DNA of 64,000 nt from Martelella mediterranea (GCF_004342225.1 NZ_SMAR01000011.1:1-64000); one strand, 5' to 3'; counted from the stretch's first letter, positions 17,584-27,042 are shown. Translations and numbers: made by a program. Notes: a model not told the origin generated them from the sequence alone.

Positions 17584-17657
17584 TGACTTTTATTAAATCT
17601 TAATTCGGTTCAGGCAGGTTATTTTGCAGGTTTATGCTGCTTCGCGGAGGTGCACAG

Positions 17658-18791
17658 ATGCCTGTCACGAGACGTGCGTTCGCTGTCGGGGCGCTTGCCT
17701 CTGTCCTTACATCCTGTTCCAGTAATCTGTTTGACAGCTTTGGCGGCGTGGCAGAAAACCAGCCTGTGCGTAATCCGGGCTGGGACGCCTGGGTTGCGGG
17801 TTTCAAGCAGCGCGCCCGCTCAAAGGGTATTTCTGATGCCACGCTTGCCCAGGCATTTTCCGGCGCTGCCTATGAGCCGCAGGTCATCGAATCGGACCGG
17901 AATCAGACAGAGTTCAGCCGCTCACTGGAAGAATATATCGCGATCGCCGCCTCGGATGAACGGGTTTCGAAGGGCCGGGCCAATTATGCTCGCTATCGCG
18001 ATGTTCTGGCACAAATTGAAGAAACCTATGGTGTTGACGCCAATGTGGTTGTCGCAGTCTGGGGGCTGGAAAGCATGTATGGCGAGCGCCGCGGTAACAT
18101 TCCAGTCGTCTCTGCTCTTTCAACGCTGGCCTATGATGGCCGCCGCGGAGCATTCTTTGAAAATCAACTGCTTGCTTCCATGAAAATCCTGCAGAATGGC
18201 GATATCAGTGCGCAGCGCATGACAGGCAGCTGGGCGGGTGCCATGGGCCACACGCAGTTCATTCCGACGTCTTATCTGGCCTATGCTGTTGATTTTAATG
18301 GCGATGGACGCAGGGACATCTGGAGCAATGATCCGACTGATGCCCTTGCCAGCACCGCATCCTATCTTGCGCGATCCGGCTGGAGAAAAGGTCAGTCCTG
18401 GGGCGGAGAGGAGGGAACGCCGGGTGCTGCTTCCGGCACGCGACGGATACAACCGCAGGCCGGTGGCCCGGTTTTCATCATCGGACCGAATTTTGATGTC
18501 ATCAAACGGTATAATAACTCGACCAGCTATGCGATCGGCGTTGGCCATCTGGCAGACCGTATTGCCGAAGGCGGGCCATTAAAGGGGCGTTTTCCGCCGG
18601 ATCGCTATGGTTTTTCGGCTGAGCAACGTGAAGAACTGCAATCGCGTCTTCAGGCCGCAGGCTATGATCCGGGAACGATTGATGGCGTCTTTGGCACTCA
18701 GACACGTTCAGCCATTTCCGCCTATCAAAGGCAAAACGGTCTGGCCGTAACAGGCGAGCCATCGCTGGCGCTGCTGCAGACTATGCGCTGA
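17658..18791 (+). CDS. lytic murein transglycosylase lipoprotein (MltB type)
   Basis: Cleaves peptidoglycan glycan strands to 1,6-anhydro products. N-terminus MPVTRRAFAVGALASVLTSC has a twin-arginine-like start and a lipobox LTSC, so it is probably a lipoprotein. The SLT_2 (MltB) domain spans ~40–300, with the catalytic Glu in VWGLESMYGERRG and the MGHTQFIPTSYL segment. A C-terminal peptidoglycan-binding domain 1 (~310–375) contains LQAAGYDPGTIDGVFGTQTR. ATG at 17658 follows GGAGGTG. Its anhydro-sugar products are the substrates of AnmK encoded 3 kb downstream. Confidence 0.93.
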   Translation: MPVTRRAFAVGALASVLTSCSSNLFDSFGGVAENQPVRNPGWDAWVAGFKQRARSKGISDATLAQAFSGAAYEPQVIESDRNQTEFSRSLEEYIAIAASDERVSKGRANYARYRDVLAQIEETYGVDANVVVAVWGLESMYGERRGNIPVVSALSTLAYDGRRGAFFENQLLASMKILQNGDISAQRMTGSWAGAMGHTQFIPTSYLAYAVDFNGDGRRDIWSNDPTDALASTASYLARSGWRKGQSWGGEEGTPGAASGTRRIQPQAGGPVFIIGPNFDVIKRYNNSTSYAIGVGHLADRIAEGGPLKGRFPPDRYGFSAEQREELQSRLQAAGYDPGTIDGVFGTQTRSAISAYQRQNGLAVTGEPSLALLQTMR

Positions 18792-18845
18792 ACGTCTCTT
18801 GATTGGGCGTGGCGTCGGGCGCAACCGGGCTGAGCCTGCTTCGCT

Positions 18846-19703
18846 TCAGCGTTCGCGAGCGAGTTTTAAGGCTGTAATCGCCTCGCCGCTATTGGCGATA
18901 TAGTCGCTGGAATCGTTTTGCTTTTGCAAAAGCAGAATGAAAATGAAATCCGTCAGCATCAGCTGGGCATCGCGCGTGGCAATTGCAGATGAGCGGACAC
19001 GTTCTTCATCGGCAATCGTGTAAAGGTTGATGTTGGCAATCCGCGCAATCGGATTGTGCTGCGGCCCCGTTATGGAAATGACAGTGGCGCCGCGCGCTTT
19101 GGCAAGCTCGGCGATGCGCACGCTTTCAATGCTTGTTCCGGAGTGAGAAAGTGCAATCAGAACGTCACCGGTCTTGGCCGCCGAAACATTCGCCATCTGC
19201 ACATGACTGTCCGAATTGTGCAGGGCGTAGCGGCCCAGCTTCTGCAGCTTGTAGCAAAAGTCCCGCGCCACCAGTGAGGATGCCCCGACGCCGCCGACAT
19301 AGATGCGTTGCGCTTGGTCGATTTCGTCGATCACCTTCGCGGTTTCGCGCTCGTCATTGGCATCAAGCGTCTGCTGCATGGCCTGCATCTTGGCTGACAA
19401 AAGCTTCTGGGCAATTGTCGCGTGGCTGTCACCAAGCTCGATATTCGAGTGGAGCGCGCCGGGTGGCCGCCATTCCTTTGCCTGTGCGCGTGAGATTGCA
19501 AGCTTCATATCCTGATAGCCGGAAAATCCGAGCTTCTGGCAGAATTTGACGACGCTTGACTGACTGCGTCCTGTCTTTTCAGCAAGGCTGGCGGAGGAAA
19601 GACGCAACACCTCGTCAGGACAGGTCAGAATAAAGGCACCAATCTGTCTATCTGCCGGTGACAGGGTTTCCAGCTGGGCTTCAATCACCTTGAGTACAGA
19701 CAC
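18846..19703 (-). CDS. RpiR/MurR-family transcriptional regulator
   Basis: A 285-aa regulator: N-terminal RpiR helix-turn-helix (~1–77; LAEKTGRSQSSVVKFCQKLGF) and C-terminal SIS sugar-phosphate-binding domain (~125–260; VGGVGASSLVARDF, then LIALSHSGTSIESV). Members of this group sense sugar phosphates, among them MurNAc-6-phosphate for MurR. The start is GTG after AAAGGA. It is divergent from a small ORF, a serine hydrolase and anmK, so it most likely controls muropeptide recycling (inference from context). Two palindromic operator candidates lie in the gap. Confidence 0.9.
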   Translation of the reverse strand: MSVLKVIEAQLETLSPADRQIGAFILTCPDEVLRLSSASLAEKTGRSQSSVVKFCQKLGFSGYQDMKLAISRAQAKEWRPPGALHSNIELGDSHATIAQKLLSAKMQAMQQTLDANDERETAKVIDEIDQAQRIYVGGVGASSLVARDFCYKLQKLGRYALHNSDSHVQMANVSAAKTGDVLIALSHSGTSIESVRIAELAKARGATVISITGPQHNPIARIANINLYTIADEERVRSSAIATRDAQLMLTDFIFILLLQKQNDSSDYIANSGEAITALKLARER

Positions 19704-19749
19704 GGGTATCCTTTCTGCGCATAGGCGCGATCTTTGAATAATAAATTCC

Positions 19750-19765
19750 TGTAATTATGAATACA
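19750..19765. promoter_or_regulatory. candidate RpiR-family operator 1
   Basis: TGTAATTATGAATACA, a dyad with TGTA/TACA ends. It resembles the TGTAAT...ATTACA sites of the RpiR-family regulator HexR. It lies 47 bp upstream of the regulator's start. Assignment is by position and shape only. Confidence 0.4.
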
Positions 19766-19830
19766 ACGGAATTTCGCTGGTGCCGCGGGCATAATGGTGA
19801 CCGATGGTCCACCAAGATCCCATAAAATTG

Positions 19831-19843
19831 GAATAAATTATTC
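19831..19843. promoter_or_regulatory. candidate RpiR-family operator 2
   Basis: GAATAAATTATTC, a perfect 13-bp palindrome with one central base, just before the TTGACA at 19854. Position suits repression of the divergent small ORF–serine hydrolase–anmK transcript. Confidence 0.4.
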
Positions 19844-19892
19844 TAAAACAGATTTGACAGATGGAATTTATGAACATAGCGTCTGATCTGAT

Positions 19893-19978
19893 GAATTTGA
19901 AATTCGCCTCATTATTGCAGCAATCTCGGATGCGAATTGCAAATTCGAAAACCGAAATAGAAACATATACTTGCTAGT
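19893..19978. repeat. palindromic element, family 2, diverged copy
   Basis: Arms GAATTTGAAATTCGC (19893–19907) and GCGAATTGCAAATTC (19932–19946) are complementary but for one base. The following AGAAACATATACTTGCTAGT matches the linker AGAAACATAAACTTGGCTAGT that joins the two units at 13351–13521. Confidence 0.7.
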
Positions 19979-20111
19979 CACCCTCCTTGAATCTGACGTT
20001 GGTTCGGAGCAAGCGGAACAATGAGACGAACTACAGGTGCTGGCGACTGGTATGAACTTTAGCGTACGGCCACAAAAGCAATAAGCCGGCGCAGCTTCAG
20101 GGGAGTGCAAA

Positions 20112-20357
20112 TTGCACGTGTCGGCGTTTGAGCTTGAAAAACGGGTCTCCGAGGGGCGCAATCCGCCTAGGTTCAATCCCGATACTTTGAGCACTGGGGA
20201 AATGAGCCGCACGATCAATGTCGAACGGCGATATCGGGGATATCCGCCGGATATGACGGAAGTGCCTTCGCTGGTGCATCCTTTGGGCTATGAGCCGCCG
20301 AAAGCCGAATGGCTGACATTTGGCGCTGACCATATGGCACGGGTGGGTGCGCGATGA
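20112..20357 (+). CDS. hypothetical 81-aa protein
   Basis: Not recognised. TTG start six bases after AGGGGAG; the stop overlaps the start of the serine hydrolase (ATGA), which argues that it is translated. The protein is polar, with no signal peptide or membrane segment (…RNPPRFNPDTLS…, …PPDMTEVPSLVHPLGYEPP…). The frame is closed by a stop at 20082, so it does not extend further. It could be a genuine small protein or the remnant C-terminus of a longer gene, since comparable clusters carry a muropeptide ABC transporter at this place. Neither view can be tested here. Confidence 0.5.
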   Translation: MHVSAFELEKRVSEGRNPPRFNPDTLSTGEMSRTINVERRYRGYPPDMTEVPSLVHPLGYEPPKAEWLTFGADHMARVGAR

Positions 20358-21373
20358 CCGGAACTTCGGCAAATGAACGCTTTGAAAAAGCCTTTGACGC
20401 GCTTGAGCAGGCGGTTGATGGCCGCCGTATCCCTGGTGGTGTGCTTGGTTATGCCGACCTTGAAGGGAAACGACTGACACGGGCTGTTGGTTCGGCTGCC
20501 ATCGTGCCGCAGGTGCGGCCAATGACCACGGAGATGTGGTTTGATCTGGCGTCGCTTTCCAAGGTGCTTTTTACCACCTCGCGTATTCTTGCTCTGGCTT
20601 GCGAAGGCTTCATTGATCTTGATGCACCGCTTACGACGGTTATTCCCGATTTCCGCCAGTACGATCCGAATTGCTGGGAGCGGAAGGTGACGTTTCGTCA
20701 GTGCCTCGGGCACTCGACTCATTTTCCCGCGGTCGAGCCGATTTATACCTATGGTGACGATCCTGCCCGGCTGCGTGCGTTCGTTCTCCAGCGTGAATGG
20801 GCGCGGGTTGAAACACCGGTTTATTCCGACATCAATTTCATTCTGCTTGGCATCGCGCTGGAGCGGCTGGCTGGAAAGCCGATCCGTGATCTTGATCCTG
20901 GCGCCGGGTTTGCCTTCTCCGGCGATCCGGCTGAAACCGCTGCGACAGAGCATTGCGCGTGGCGCGGTCATGTGATGTGCGGCGAAGTGCATGATGAGAA
21001 TTGCTATGCGCTTCAGGGTTCCGGTCATGCCGGACTTTTCGGCACTGTGGATGCTGTTCTCGACCACGCGGAAAACCTACTTCAGCGGGATATCGAAGGT
21101 GATCCGTCCGTTGAGCTGATGCGAACCCCTCTTTCAGACCGGCGCACCCATGGCTGGGAGCGGCCCTATGAAAACTGGCATGGAGGTGCGCATTGTTCGG
21201 CTGAAACTATCGGCCATACAGGGTTCACCGGCACGTCGCTTTATGTCGATTTTGAGCGCGGATATACGTGGACGCTTCTGACCAACCGGGTCCACCCGAG
21301 CCGCCATTTCGAAAGCGGCATCATGACCCTGCGCCGACTCGTCAGCGATCGCATCAACGGAGCGAAAGAATGA
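20354..21373 (+). CDS. serine hydrolase, beta-lactamase/penicillin-binding fold
   Basis: A 339-aa class C beta-lactamase-fold hydrolase. Catalytic SxxK is SLSK (Ser ~67, Lys ~70); the second motif is YSD (~157–159) in place of YxN; HTG (288–290) takes the KTG position. [22 protein letters not shown] is typical of this subfamily of cytoplasmic or periplasmic amidases/esterases. No signal peptide is visible, so it probably acts in the cytoplasm. Coupled to the small ORF upstream and overlapping anmK by four bases, it likely trims peptides or amides from muropeptides (inference). It is not evidence for antibiotic resistance. Confidence 0.85.
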   Translation: MTGTSANERFEKAFDALEQAVDGRRIPGGVLGYADLEGKRLTRAVGSAAIVPQVRPMTTEMWFDLASLSKVLFTTSRILALACEGFIDLDAPLTTVIPDFRQYDPNCWERKVTFRQCLGHSTHFPAVEPIYTYGDDPARLRAFVLQREWARVETPVYSDINFILLGIALERLAGKPIRDLDPGAGFAFSGDPAETAATEHCAWRGHVMCGEVHDENCYALQGSGHAGLFGTVDAVLDHAENLLQRDIEGDPSVELMRTPLSDRRTHGWERPYENWHGGAHCSAETIGHTGFTGTSLYVDFERGYTWTLLTNRVHPSRHFESGIMTLRRLVSDRINGAKE

Positions 21374-22494
21374 CTGAGCCTTTCAAGCCGGTCTGGGCGG
21401 TTGGCCTGATGACCGGGACTGTGCTGGACGGCAATATCGACGTGGCCCTTTTGAAAACCGATGGGGTGACCGTCGAAGCCTTCGGTGCTTACACACTTGC
21501 GCCTTATTCTTCCGAAACGCGCGCACTTCTTGAAGAAACGCTGGCTGTTGCGCGTAAATGGAATTTTGATGGCCCGGAACCTGAAATTTTCCGGCAGGCA
21601 GAGAATGTGCTGACACGCGCCCAGTCGGAGGCGGTGCGCAATCTGGTTGAGGCTGAGGGCATGACGATGTCCGATATCGGCATTGTCGGCTTTCACGGCC
21701 AATCTGTGCTGCATCGCGCTCCGCAGAAAGGGCGGATCGGCGATACGCGGCAGCTTGGTGACGGGGCATTGATGCATAACCTGCTCGGTTGCAAGGTCGC
21801 CTATGATTTCCGTACCGCAGATGTGCGGGCCGGCGGGCAGGGCGCGCCGCTTTCGGCTGGCTATCATCAGGCGCTGCTGAGGCGGCTCGATACATCTGGC
21901 AAAACTGCCGTGCTGAACCTTGGTGGCGTTGCCAATGTCACGAGTTGGGACGGTGGCGACTGTCTGATCGCTTTTGATACCGGGCCGGCAAACGCTCCGT
22001 TGAATGACTTCATGAAACAAAACGGACTTGGCGAGATGGATCGCGACGGGGCGCTCGCGCTTTCCGGGACGGTCGATGAGGCACGGCTTTCAAAGCTTCT
22101 GGAGCATCCTTATCTTGCAGCAGCTTATCCCAAATCGCTCGACCGTTTTGATTTTACCGCCGCAATGGCCGATGGACTGGACCCGGCAACGGGCGCTGCA
22201 ACCTTGACGGCATTTACGGCTTCAGCTGTTGGCAAAGCGCTGGATCTTCTGCCGTCGCGGCCGGACCGGCTGGTTGTCTGCGGGGGCGGGCGGCGCAATC
22301 CGGCGATCATGCAGATGCTGCAAAGCCGTGCCGGGGTAGAGCCGGTCGCGGCAGAAAAGGTCGGCTGGCGCGGCGATGCCATTGAGGCTGAATGCTTTGC
22401 TTTTCTTGCTGTGCGGGCTCTGCGTGGCCTGCCGATCAGCTTTCCGGCGACGACAGGCGTTCCCGCACCGATGACCGGCGGAAAGATCGTCTGA
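21370..22494 (+). CDS. anmK: anhydro-N-acetylmuramic acid kinase
   Basis: Phosphorylates 1,6-anhydro-MurNAc, released by lytic transglycosylases and amidases, to MurNAc-6-phosphate for peptidoglycan recycling. The 374-aa protein has the N-terminal phosphate-binding motif [16 protein letters not shown], the central [23 protein letters not shown], and the C-terminal [13 protein letters not shown]. All are characteristic of AnmK. The ATG at 21370 overlaps the serine hydrolase stop, which excludes the longer upstream frame. Its product is a plausible effector for the RpiR/MurR-type regulator encoded at 18846–19703. Confidence 0.95.
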   Translation: MTEPFKPVWAVGLMTGTVLDGNIDVALLKTDGVTVEAFGAYTLAPYSSETRALLEETLAVARKWNFDGPEPEIFRQAENVLTRAQSEAVRNLVEAEGMTMSDIGIVGFHGQSVLHRAPQKGRIGDTRQLGDGALMHNLLGCKVAYDFRTADVRAGGQGAPLSAGYHQALLRRLDTSGKTAVLNLGGVANVTSWDGGDCLIAFDTGPANAPLNDFMKQNGLGEMDRDGALALSGTVDEARLSKLLEHPYLAAAYPKSLDRFDFTAAMADGLDPATGAATLTAFTASAVGKALDLLPSRPDRLVVCGGGRRNPAIMQMLQSRAGVEPVAAEKVGWRGDAIEAECFAFLAVRALRGLPISFPATTGVPAPMTGGKIV

Positions 22495-22516
22495 GCCGAA
22501 TGACGGCGGGCTGCGT

Positions 22517-23149
22517 TCACCCGTTTGTCAGCCGGAAATCGGCTGCAACGCTTTGTGAAATCACAAGGCGCATGTTCGGCAGATCATTACCTTCCAGCTT
22601 GTCCGCACGGCCTTGCGGCGAAAAATGTGCCCAGCGTTGTTCCAGCCGCTGACGAAGAACAGGTTCCGGTACATCGATAAAAACCGTCTTGTCGAAGAGT
22701 GCCGTCAACGGTTGCCAGCGTTTGTCATCAAGCAGGAGATAATTGCCTTCAACAATGATCAGACGTGCCTCTGGCGTGATGATCCGCGCACCGGCGCGGG
22801 CAATTTCAAGTGTGCGGTCAAAAACCGGAACAGCGATTTCCGCGCCGTCATCGGCGCTAAGCCGCTTCAGCGTGGAAAGCAGCCCACCGGTATCAAACGT
22901 GTGCGGTGCGCCCTTGCGCGGCAGGTCGCCACGCTCACTTAGAACGATATCATCATAGTGAAAGCCATCCATGGGCAGGACAGCGACTTTGCCGGGGCGT
23001 TCTGTGCTCAGTCTTTGATGGAGAGCGTCAGCAACATGGCTTTTGCCTGCACCAGGTGACCCGGCAAGCGCCACCAAATGCCTGCGCTCACCGGAGGCGA
23101 GGTCGTGCAGATAAAGCGCAAGCGCTTCCAGTGAAATGGCCTGATTCAT
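22517..23149 (-). CDS. P-loop sugar/nucleoside kinase-like protein
   Basis: A 210-aa P-loop protein of the uridine kinase/PanK-like group. Walker A is GSPGAGKS (30–37); MDGFHYDD and VEGNYLLLDDKRW are typical downstream elements of this group, which includes E. coli YggC and rhizobial FrcK. The substrate is unknown. It lies 60 bp downstream of rhaM in the same direction, so it may be the last gene of the leftward rhamnose operon, or simply a neighbour. It converges on anmK (22 bp gap). Confidence 0.8.
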   Translation of the reverse strand: MNQAISLEALALYLHDLASGERRHLVALAGSPGAGKSHVADALHQRLSTERPGKVAVLPMDGFHYDDIVLSERGDLPRKGAPHTFDTGGLLSTLKRLSADDGAEIAVPVFDRTLEIARAGARIITPEARLIIVEGNYLLLDDKRWQPLTALFDKTVFIDVPEPVLRQRLEQRWAHFSPQGRADKLEGNDLPNMRLVISQSVAADFRLTNG

Positions 23150-23209
23150 TGCCTAACCACGCTGATGGCATCTGGTTGTTTAAAAGCGGCAGTCTCCGTG
23201 CCGCTCCTT

Positions 23210-23524
23210 TCAGGGCAGATGAAACACTTTCGTGAGTGGAATTTCAACGGGACTGTTGTCTGCATTGGTTTCCATAATATCAGCCATGAAGTCCCACCAG
23301 CGACGCACGACCTCATTTTCGGGAATGTCATCCATCCCGTGATTTTCACTGCGTTTCAGGACCGCAAACAGGTGGTGGGTCTCTTCGTCCAGAAAAATCG
23401 AATAGTCGGAAACGCCTGCCTGCTTCAAAACGTATGCCAGCTCCGGCCAGATTTCATCGTGGCGGCGTTTATACTCCGCTGCCTGGCCGGGATGAAGGTT
23501 CATGCGCAGCGCAATGGTTTCCAT
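23210..23524 (-). CDS. rhaM: L-rhamnose mutarotase
   Basis: Interconverts the alpha and beta anomers of L-rhamnose, supplying the form used by the isomerase (RhaM in enterobacteria, RhaU in Rhizobium). The 104-aa sequence matches the family: [36 protein letters not shown] and [11 protein letters not shown], containing the active-site His, Tyr and Trp residues. ATG at 23524 follows GGGGGA; an ATG at 23539 lacks a site. In R. leguminosarum rhaU sits within the transporter operon; here it is downstream of rhaI. Confidence 0.94.
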   Translation of the reverse strand: METIALRMNLHPGQAAEYKRRHDEIWPELAYVLKQAGVSDYSIFLDEETHHLFAVLKRSENHGMDDIPENEVVRRWWDFMADIMETNADNSPVEIPLTKVFHLP

Positions 23525-23555
23525 TTGACTGTCCCCCATAAAGTGGGTTTCTCAT

Positions 23556-24842
23556 TTAAACAATACCACCGCCAGCCCCGCTGACAGCTGGCCGGATGTC
23601 CGCGACCTTTTGCCGGTAGCCAGCCTTGCGGTATGTGGCGATCGGATCAATCGCGCCACCGGATTTCCTGCGGGCCATGGCGAGGATCGGTTCAACATCG
23701 CTGCGGAAGGCCTGTTTCAGGGTTTGCGAAGCCATCATCGCATCATTGTCCTGCTGAAAGCCGGAAAGTGTCTTGCGGTCAACCAGAAGCGCCTGCGCAT
23801 AGGCACGGCAGACTTCGGTGGCAGAGCGCATCAGGCTTTCAATCGGATCGGTGACATTGTGGGACTGATCCAGCATATGTGCGGGGTTAAAGCCTGCCTT
23901 GCCTTCTGCCTCCACCAGTTCATTGAAGACCAGAAACAGACGGAACGGATCAATCGAGCCGGTGTCGAGGTCGTCATCACCATATTTGCTGTCGTTGAAG
24001 TGGAAGCCGCCAAGCTTGCCGAACTGAATAAGCCGGGCAACGATCACCTCGATGTTGACGTTCGGGGCGTGATGACCAAGATCGACGAGGCAGAACGCTT
24101 TCGGGCCGAGTTCCTGTGCAATTAGGTAGTTGGTACCCCAGTCCTGCACGACGGTCGAATAAAAGGCCGGTTCGAAAATCTTGTGTTCGGTGAAAACCCG
24201 CCAGTCATCGGGCAGCGCCGCATAGACGGTTTTCATGGCATCGAGATAGCGCTCGAACTGACGGGTGAAATGGCTTTGACCTGGAAAGTTGGATCCGTCA
24301 CCGATCCAGACAGTCAGCGCCTTTGAGTCGAGTGCCTTGCCGATTTCAATGCACTCGATGTTGTGGTCAACTGCCTGTTGGCGCGTTGCCGCATCGGTGT
24401 GGGACAGTGAACCGTATTTATAGGAGTGGGCCTGGCCGTCCTGATCCTGAAACGTGTTGGAGTTCATAGCATCAAAGCCAAGGCCAAGTGCTTCACCGCG
24501 CTGTTTCAGCTCTCCAAGGTCATCGACCTTGTCCCATGGAATATGCAGGGAAACGGAGGGGGTGGCGCGGGTGAGCTGCTGGATTACCGCACAGTCTTCC
24601 AGCTTGTCGAAGATATGGCGCGGCTCACCGGGGCCGGGAAAGCGGGCAAAGCGGGTGCCGCCGGTTCCCACGCCCCAGCTTGGAACGGCGATGCCATAGG
24701 CGGCAACCTTTTCCGTCACAGCGTCAATACTGACGCCGTTGCGGGCAAGTTTCTCGCCCAGATTGGCATAATCGCGATCAAGGTCGGCGGAAAGCCGTTC
24801 GTTTTCAGCCGAAACAAGCCCGGCGTCGATCATATGGTCCAT
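23556..24842 (-). CDS. rhaI: L-rhamnose isomerase, rhizobial/Pseudomonas type
   Basis: Converts L-rhamnose to L-rhamnulose with divalent metals, using a TIM-barrel xylose isomerase-like fold. The 428-aa sequence contains SWGVGTGGTRFARFPGPGEP, the metal-site segments LVDLGHHAPNVNIE and GGFHFNDSKYGDDDLD, and DQSHNVTDP. It resembles the catabolism isomerase of rhizobia and not E. coli RhaA. ATG at 24842 follows GGGAGGAAACC. The rhaD stop is 100 bp upstream; the genes form the leftward rhaD–rhaI–rhaM operon. Confidence 0.94.
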   Translation of the reverse strand: MDHMIDAGLVSAENERLSADLDRDYANLGEKLARNGVSIDAVTEKVAAYGIAVPSWGVGTGGTRFARFPGPGEPRHIFDKLEDCAVIQQLTRATPSVSLHIPWDKVDDLGELKQRGEALGLGFDAMNSNTFQDQDGQAHSYKYGSLSHTDAATRQQAVDHNIECIEIGKALDSKALTVWIGDGSNFPGQSHFTRQFERYLDAMKTVYAALPDDWRVFTEHKIFEPAFYSTVVQDWGTNYLIAQELGPKAFCLVDLGHHAPNVNIEVIVARLIQFGKLGGFHFNDSKYGDDDLDTGSIDPFRLFLVFNELVEAEGKAGFNPAHMLDQSHNVTDPIESLMRSATEVCRAYAQALLVDRKTLSGFQQDNDAMMASQTLKQAFRSDVEPILAMARRKSGGAIDPIATYRKAGYRQKVADIRPAVSGAGGGIV

Positions 24843-24942
24843 GGTTTCCTCCCGTTGCAGGCTTGCAGGCCTGCTGTATGTCTTTGTCACCGTGGTTGCG
24901 GTGAGGCAAATGCGGCCCGTTTTTCAAAAAGGCCGCATCGGA

Positions 24943-27042
24943 TCATCGTGTGAAAGACTGAGCGTTGCCCGCATCCACATTGATGATATTGCCGGTCGAT
25001 TTTGCTGACATGTCTGACGCAAGGAAGTAGATCGCTTCTGCAATATCCTCCGGCAGAACCGAGCGTTTCAGCATTGACCGATCGCGATAATGCGCTTCCA
25101 GATCATCGGTCGACATCTTGTAGGCGGCAGCGCGCTGCTCTTTCCACTCGCCTGTCCAGATTTTCGAGCCGCGCAGCACCGCATCCGGATTGACCGTGTT
25201 GACACGGATCTGGGCGGCCGCCCCTTCCAGCGCGAGGCAGCGGGCCAGGTGGATTTCCGCAGCTTTGGCGGTGCAATAGGCCGATGCGCCGGGCGATGCG
25301 GCGAGCCCGTTTTTCGACGAGACGAAAACCACATTGCCGCCCGCATTCTGATAGCGGAACAGGCGGAAGGCTTCGCGGGAAACCAGAAAATATCCGGTCG
25401 CCAGAATGCCGATATTCTTATCCCAGAGTTCCAGCGTTGTGTCTTCAATCGGCGCCGATGAGGCAAGGCCTGCATTCGACACCAGAATATCAAGTCCGCC
25501 GAATTCTGCCACGGCGCTGGCGAAGCCGTTGGCGACATCGGCCTCATCCGTTACGTTCAGATGAACGGTGCGCACAATGTCCTTGCTGAACGCATCAGAA
25601 AGCTCTCCCTTCGCCGTTTCAAGAGCATCATCGTCAATGTCGGCCAGCACAACACAGGCCCCTTCGCGCGCCATGCGGATTGCGGTTGCCTTGCCGATGC
25701 CGCCCGCACCGCCGGTGATCAGTGCCACCTTTGCGGCAAGTGGCTTCGGCTTTGGCATACGCTGGAGTTTGGCCTCTTCCAGCAGCCAGTATTCGATGTC
25801 GAACGCCTCCTGTTCGGAAAGACCCTGATAGGTCGAGACCGAAGAGGCGCCACGCATCACATTAATGGCATTGACGTAGAATTCAGCGGAAATACGTGCA
25901 GTCGCCTTGTCCTTTGCGAACGAAATCATGCCGACGCCGGGCACCAGGTAGATGACCGCATTCGGGTCACGCATCGGCGGTGAGGTTTCACGCTTGCAAC
26001 GCTCATAATAAGCGGCATAGTCATCGCGATACGCTTCAATGGCTGCGCCCAGGCCTTCAACCGTCTTGTCGATATCCGGGTTTTCCGGGTCGAAATCGAT
26101 AACAAGCGGACGGATTTTGGTGCGGAGAAAGTGGTCCGGGCAGGATGTGCCGAGCGCTGCCAGCGCTTCAAGCTCATGCGAGCAGACGAATTCCAGTACG
26201 GCGGGTTGATCGTCGAAATGGCCCAGTTTGCCTTCGGTTTCGGAAATCATACCGCGGATTTTTGGCATCAGCTTTCCGGCGACTGCGCGTCGCTCGTCGG
26301 CATCAAGGGTCTTGACCTTCTCTCCGCCGAAGACCGGTCCCTTAATTTCTGCATCCAGCCAGCTCATCGCCTTGTTGATGATTTCGAGCGTCGTCTCGTA
26401 GCTTTCCTTCGCTGTGTCGCCCCAGGTGAACAGGCCGTGACTTTCCAGAATAACGCCACGGGCATTCGGGTTCTCAGCGCAGAATTTCTCAAGCCACAGA
26501 CCAAGCTCGTAGCCGGGGCGTTTCCACGGTAACCAGCCGATCTCGCCACCGAAAATCTTCTCGGTCAGTGCTTTGGAATCTATGGATGCGGCAATCGCGA
26601 TAATAGCATCGGGATGCATATGATCGACATGCTTTTTCGGCACATAGGCATGCAGCGGCGTATCAATGGACGCCGCGCGAGCATTCAGATTAAAGGTGCA
26701 ATGCGGCAGGTAGCCGACCATTTCGTCTTCATGTTCCGGCCCACGATAAAGGCCCTTCAGCGCCTTCAGCTTGTCCATGTAAAGCGTTGCAAAGCCGTCC
26801 ATCTTGATCGTGCCGACATCGCCGCCTGAGCCTTTGACCCAGAGAACTTCTACCGTTTCGCCGGAAAGCGGATCCTTTTCCATAACCTTGGCGGATGTGT
26901 TGCCGCCGCCGTAATTGGTAATCCGCTTGTCGGAGCCAAGCAGGTTGGAGCGATAGAGCAAAAGCTCGGCCTCGCTCATATTGGCGGCCTTGCCTTCATC
27001 CCACAGGTTCTCAAGCCGGTTTGTCCGGTTACTTGTCGACAT
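24943..27042 (-). CDS. rhaD: bifunctional rhamnulose-1-phosphate aldolase/short-chain dehydrogenase
   Basis: A 699-aa fusion. The N-terminal class II aldolase domain (~1–400) splits rhamnulose-1-phosphate into dihydroxyacetone phosphate and L-lactaldehyde; metal ligands are likely in HVDHMHPDA (His ~141, 143) and SHGLFTWG (His ~202). The C-terminal short-chain dehydrogenase (~437–699) has the NAD motif TGGAGGIG (443–450) and YxxxK at Tyr ~589/Lys ~593, and probably oxidises the lactaldehyde. ATG at 27042 follows GGGAGGAA. First gene of the leftward rhamnose operon, divergent from rhaR across a gap with a 10-bp inverted repeat. Confidence 0.95.
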   Translation of the reverse strand: MSTSNRTNRLENLWDEGKAANMSEAELLLYRSNLLGSDKRITNYGGGNTSAKVMEKDPLSGETVEVLWVKGSGGDVGTIKMDGFATLYMDKLKALKGLYRGPEHEDEMVGYLPHCTFNLNARAASIDTPLHAYVPKKHVDHMHPDAIIAIAASIDSKALTEKIFGGEIGWLPWKRPGYELGLWLEKFCAENPNARGVILESHGLFTWGDTAKESYETTLEIINKAMSWLDAEIKGPVFGGEKVKTLDADERRAVAGKLMPKIRGMISETEGKLGHFDDQPAVLEFVCSHELEALAALGTSCPDHFLRTKIRPLVIDFDPENPDIDKTVEGLGAAIEAYRDDYAAYYERCKRETSPPMRDPNAVIYLVPGVGMISFAKDKATARISAEFYVNAINVMRGASSVSTYQGLSEQEAFDIEYWLLEEAKLQRMPKPKPLAAKVALITGGAGGIGKATAIRMAREGACVVLADIDDDALETAKGELSDAFSKDIVRTVHLNVTDEADVANGFASAVAEFGGLDILVSNAGLASSAPIEDTTLELWDKNIGILATGYFLVSREAFRLFRYQNAGGNVVFVSSKNGLAASPGASAYCTAKAAEIHLARCLALEGAAAQIRVNTVNPDAVLRGSKIWTGEWKEQRAAAYKMSTDDLEAHYRDRSMLKRSVLPEDIAEAIYFLASDMSAKSTGNIINVDAGNAQSFTR

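Larger units (their letters stand above)
19704..20111. other. regulatory gap between rpiR-type gene and the muropeptide group
   Basis: 408 bp without a confident gene. It holds two candidate operators (19750–19765 and 19831–19843), a TTGACA at 19854–19859 that could be a -35 box for rightward transcription, and a diverged family 2 palindrome (19893–19978). The stretch 19980–20111 shows no recognised feature apart from the AGGGGAG ribosome site at its end. Confidence 0.6.

Noticed and set aside
20288-21067. 259-aa minus-strand ORF over the serine hydrolase gene
   Set aside because: The plus-strand frame has the SxxK and HTG motifs and coupling to its neighbours; the antisense frame has no family features.
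20354-21373. Reading the serine hydrolase as a beta-lactamase resistance gene
   Set aside because: No signal peptide, YSD and HTG in place of YxN and KTG, and the gene is embedded with anmK; a recycling hydrolase is more likely.
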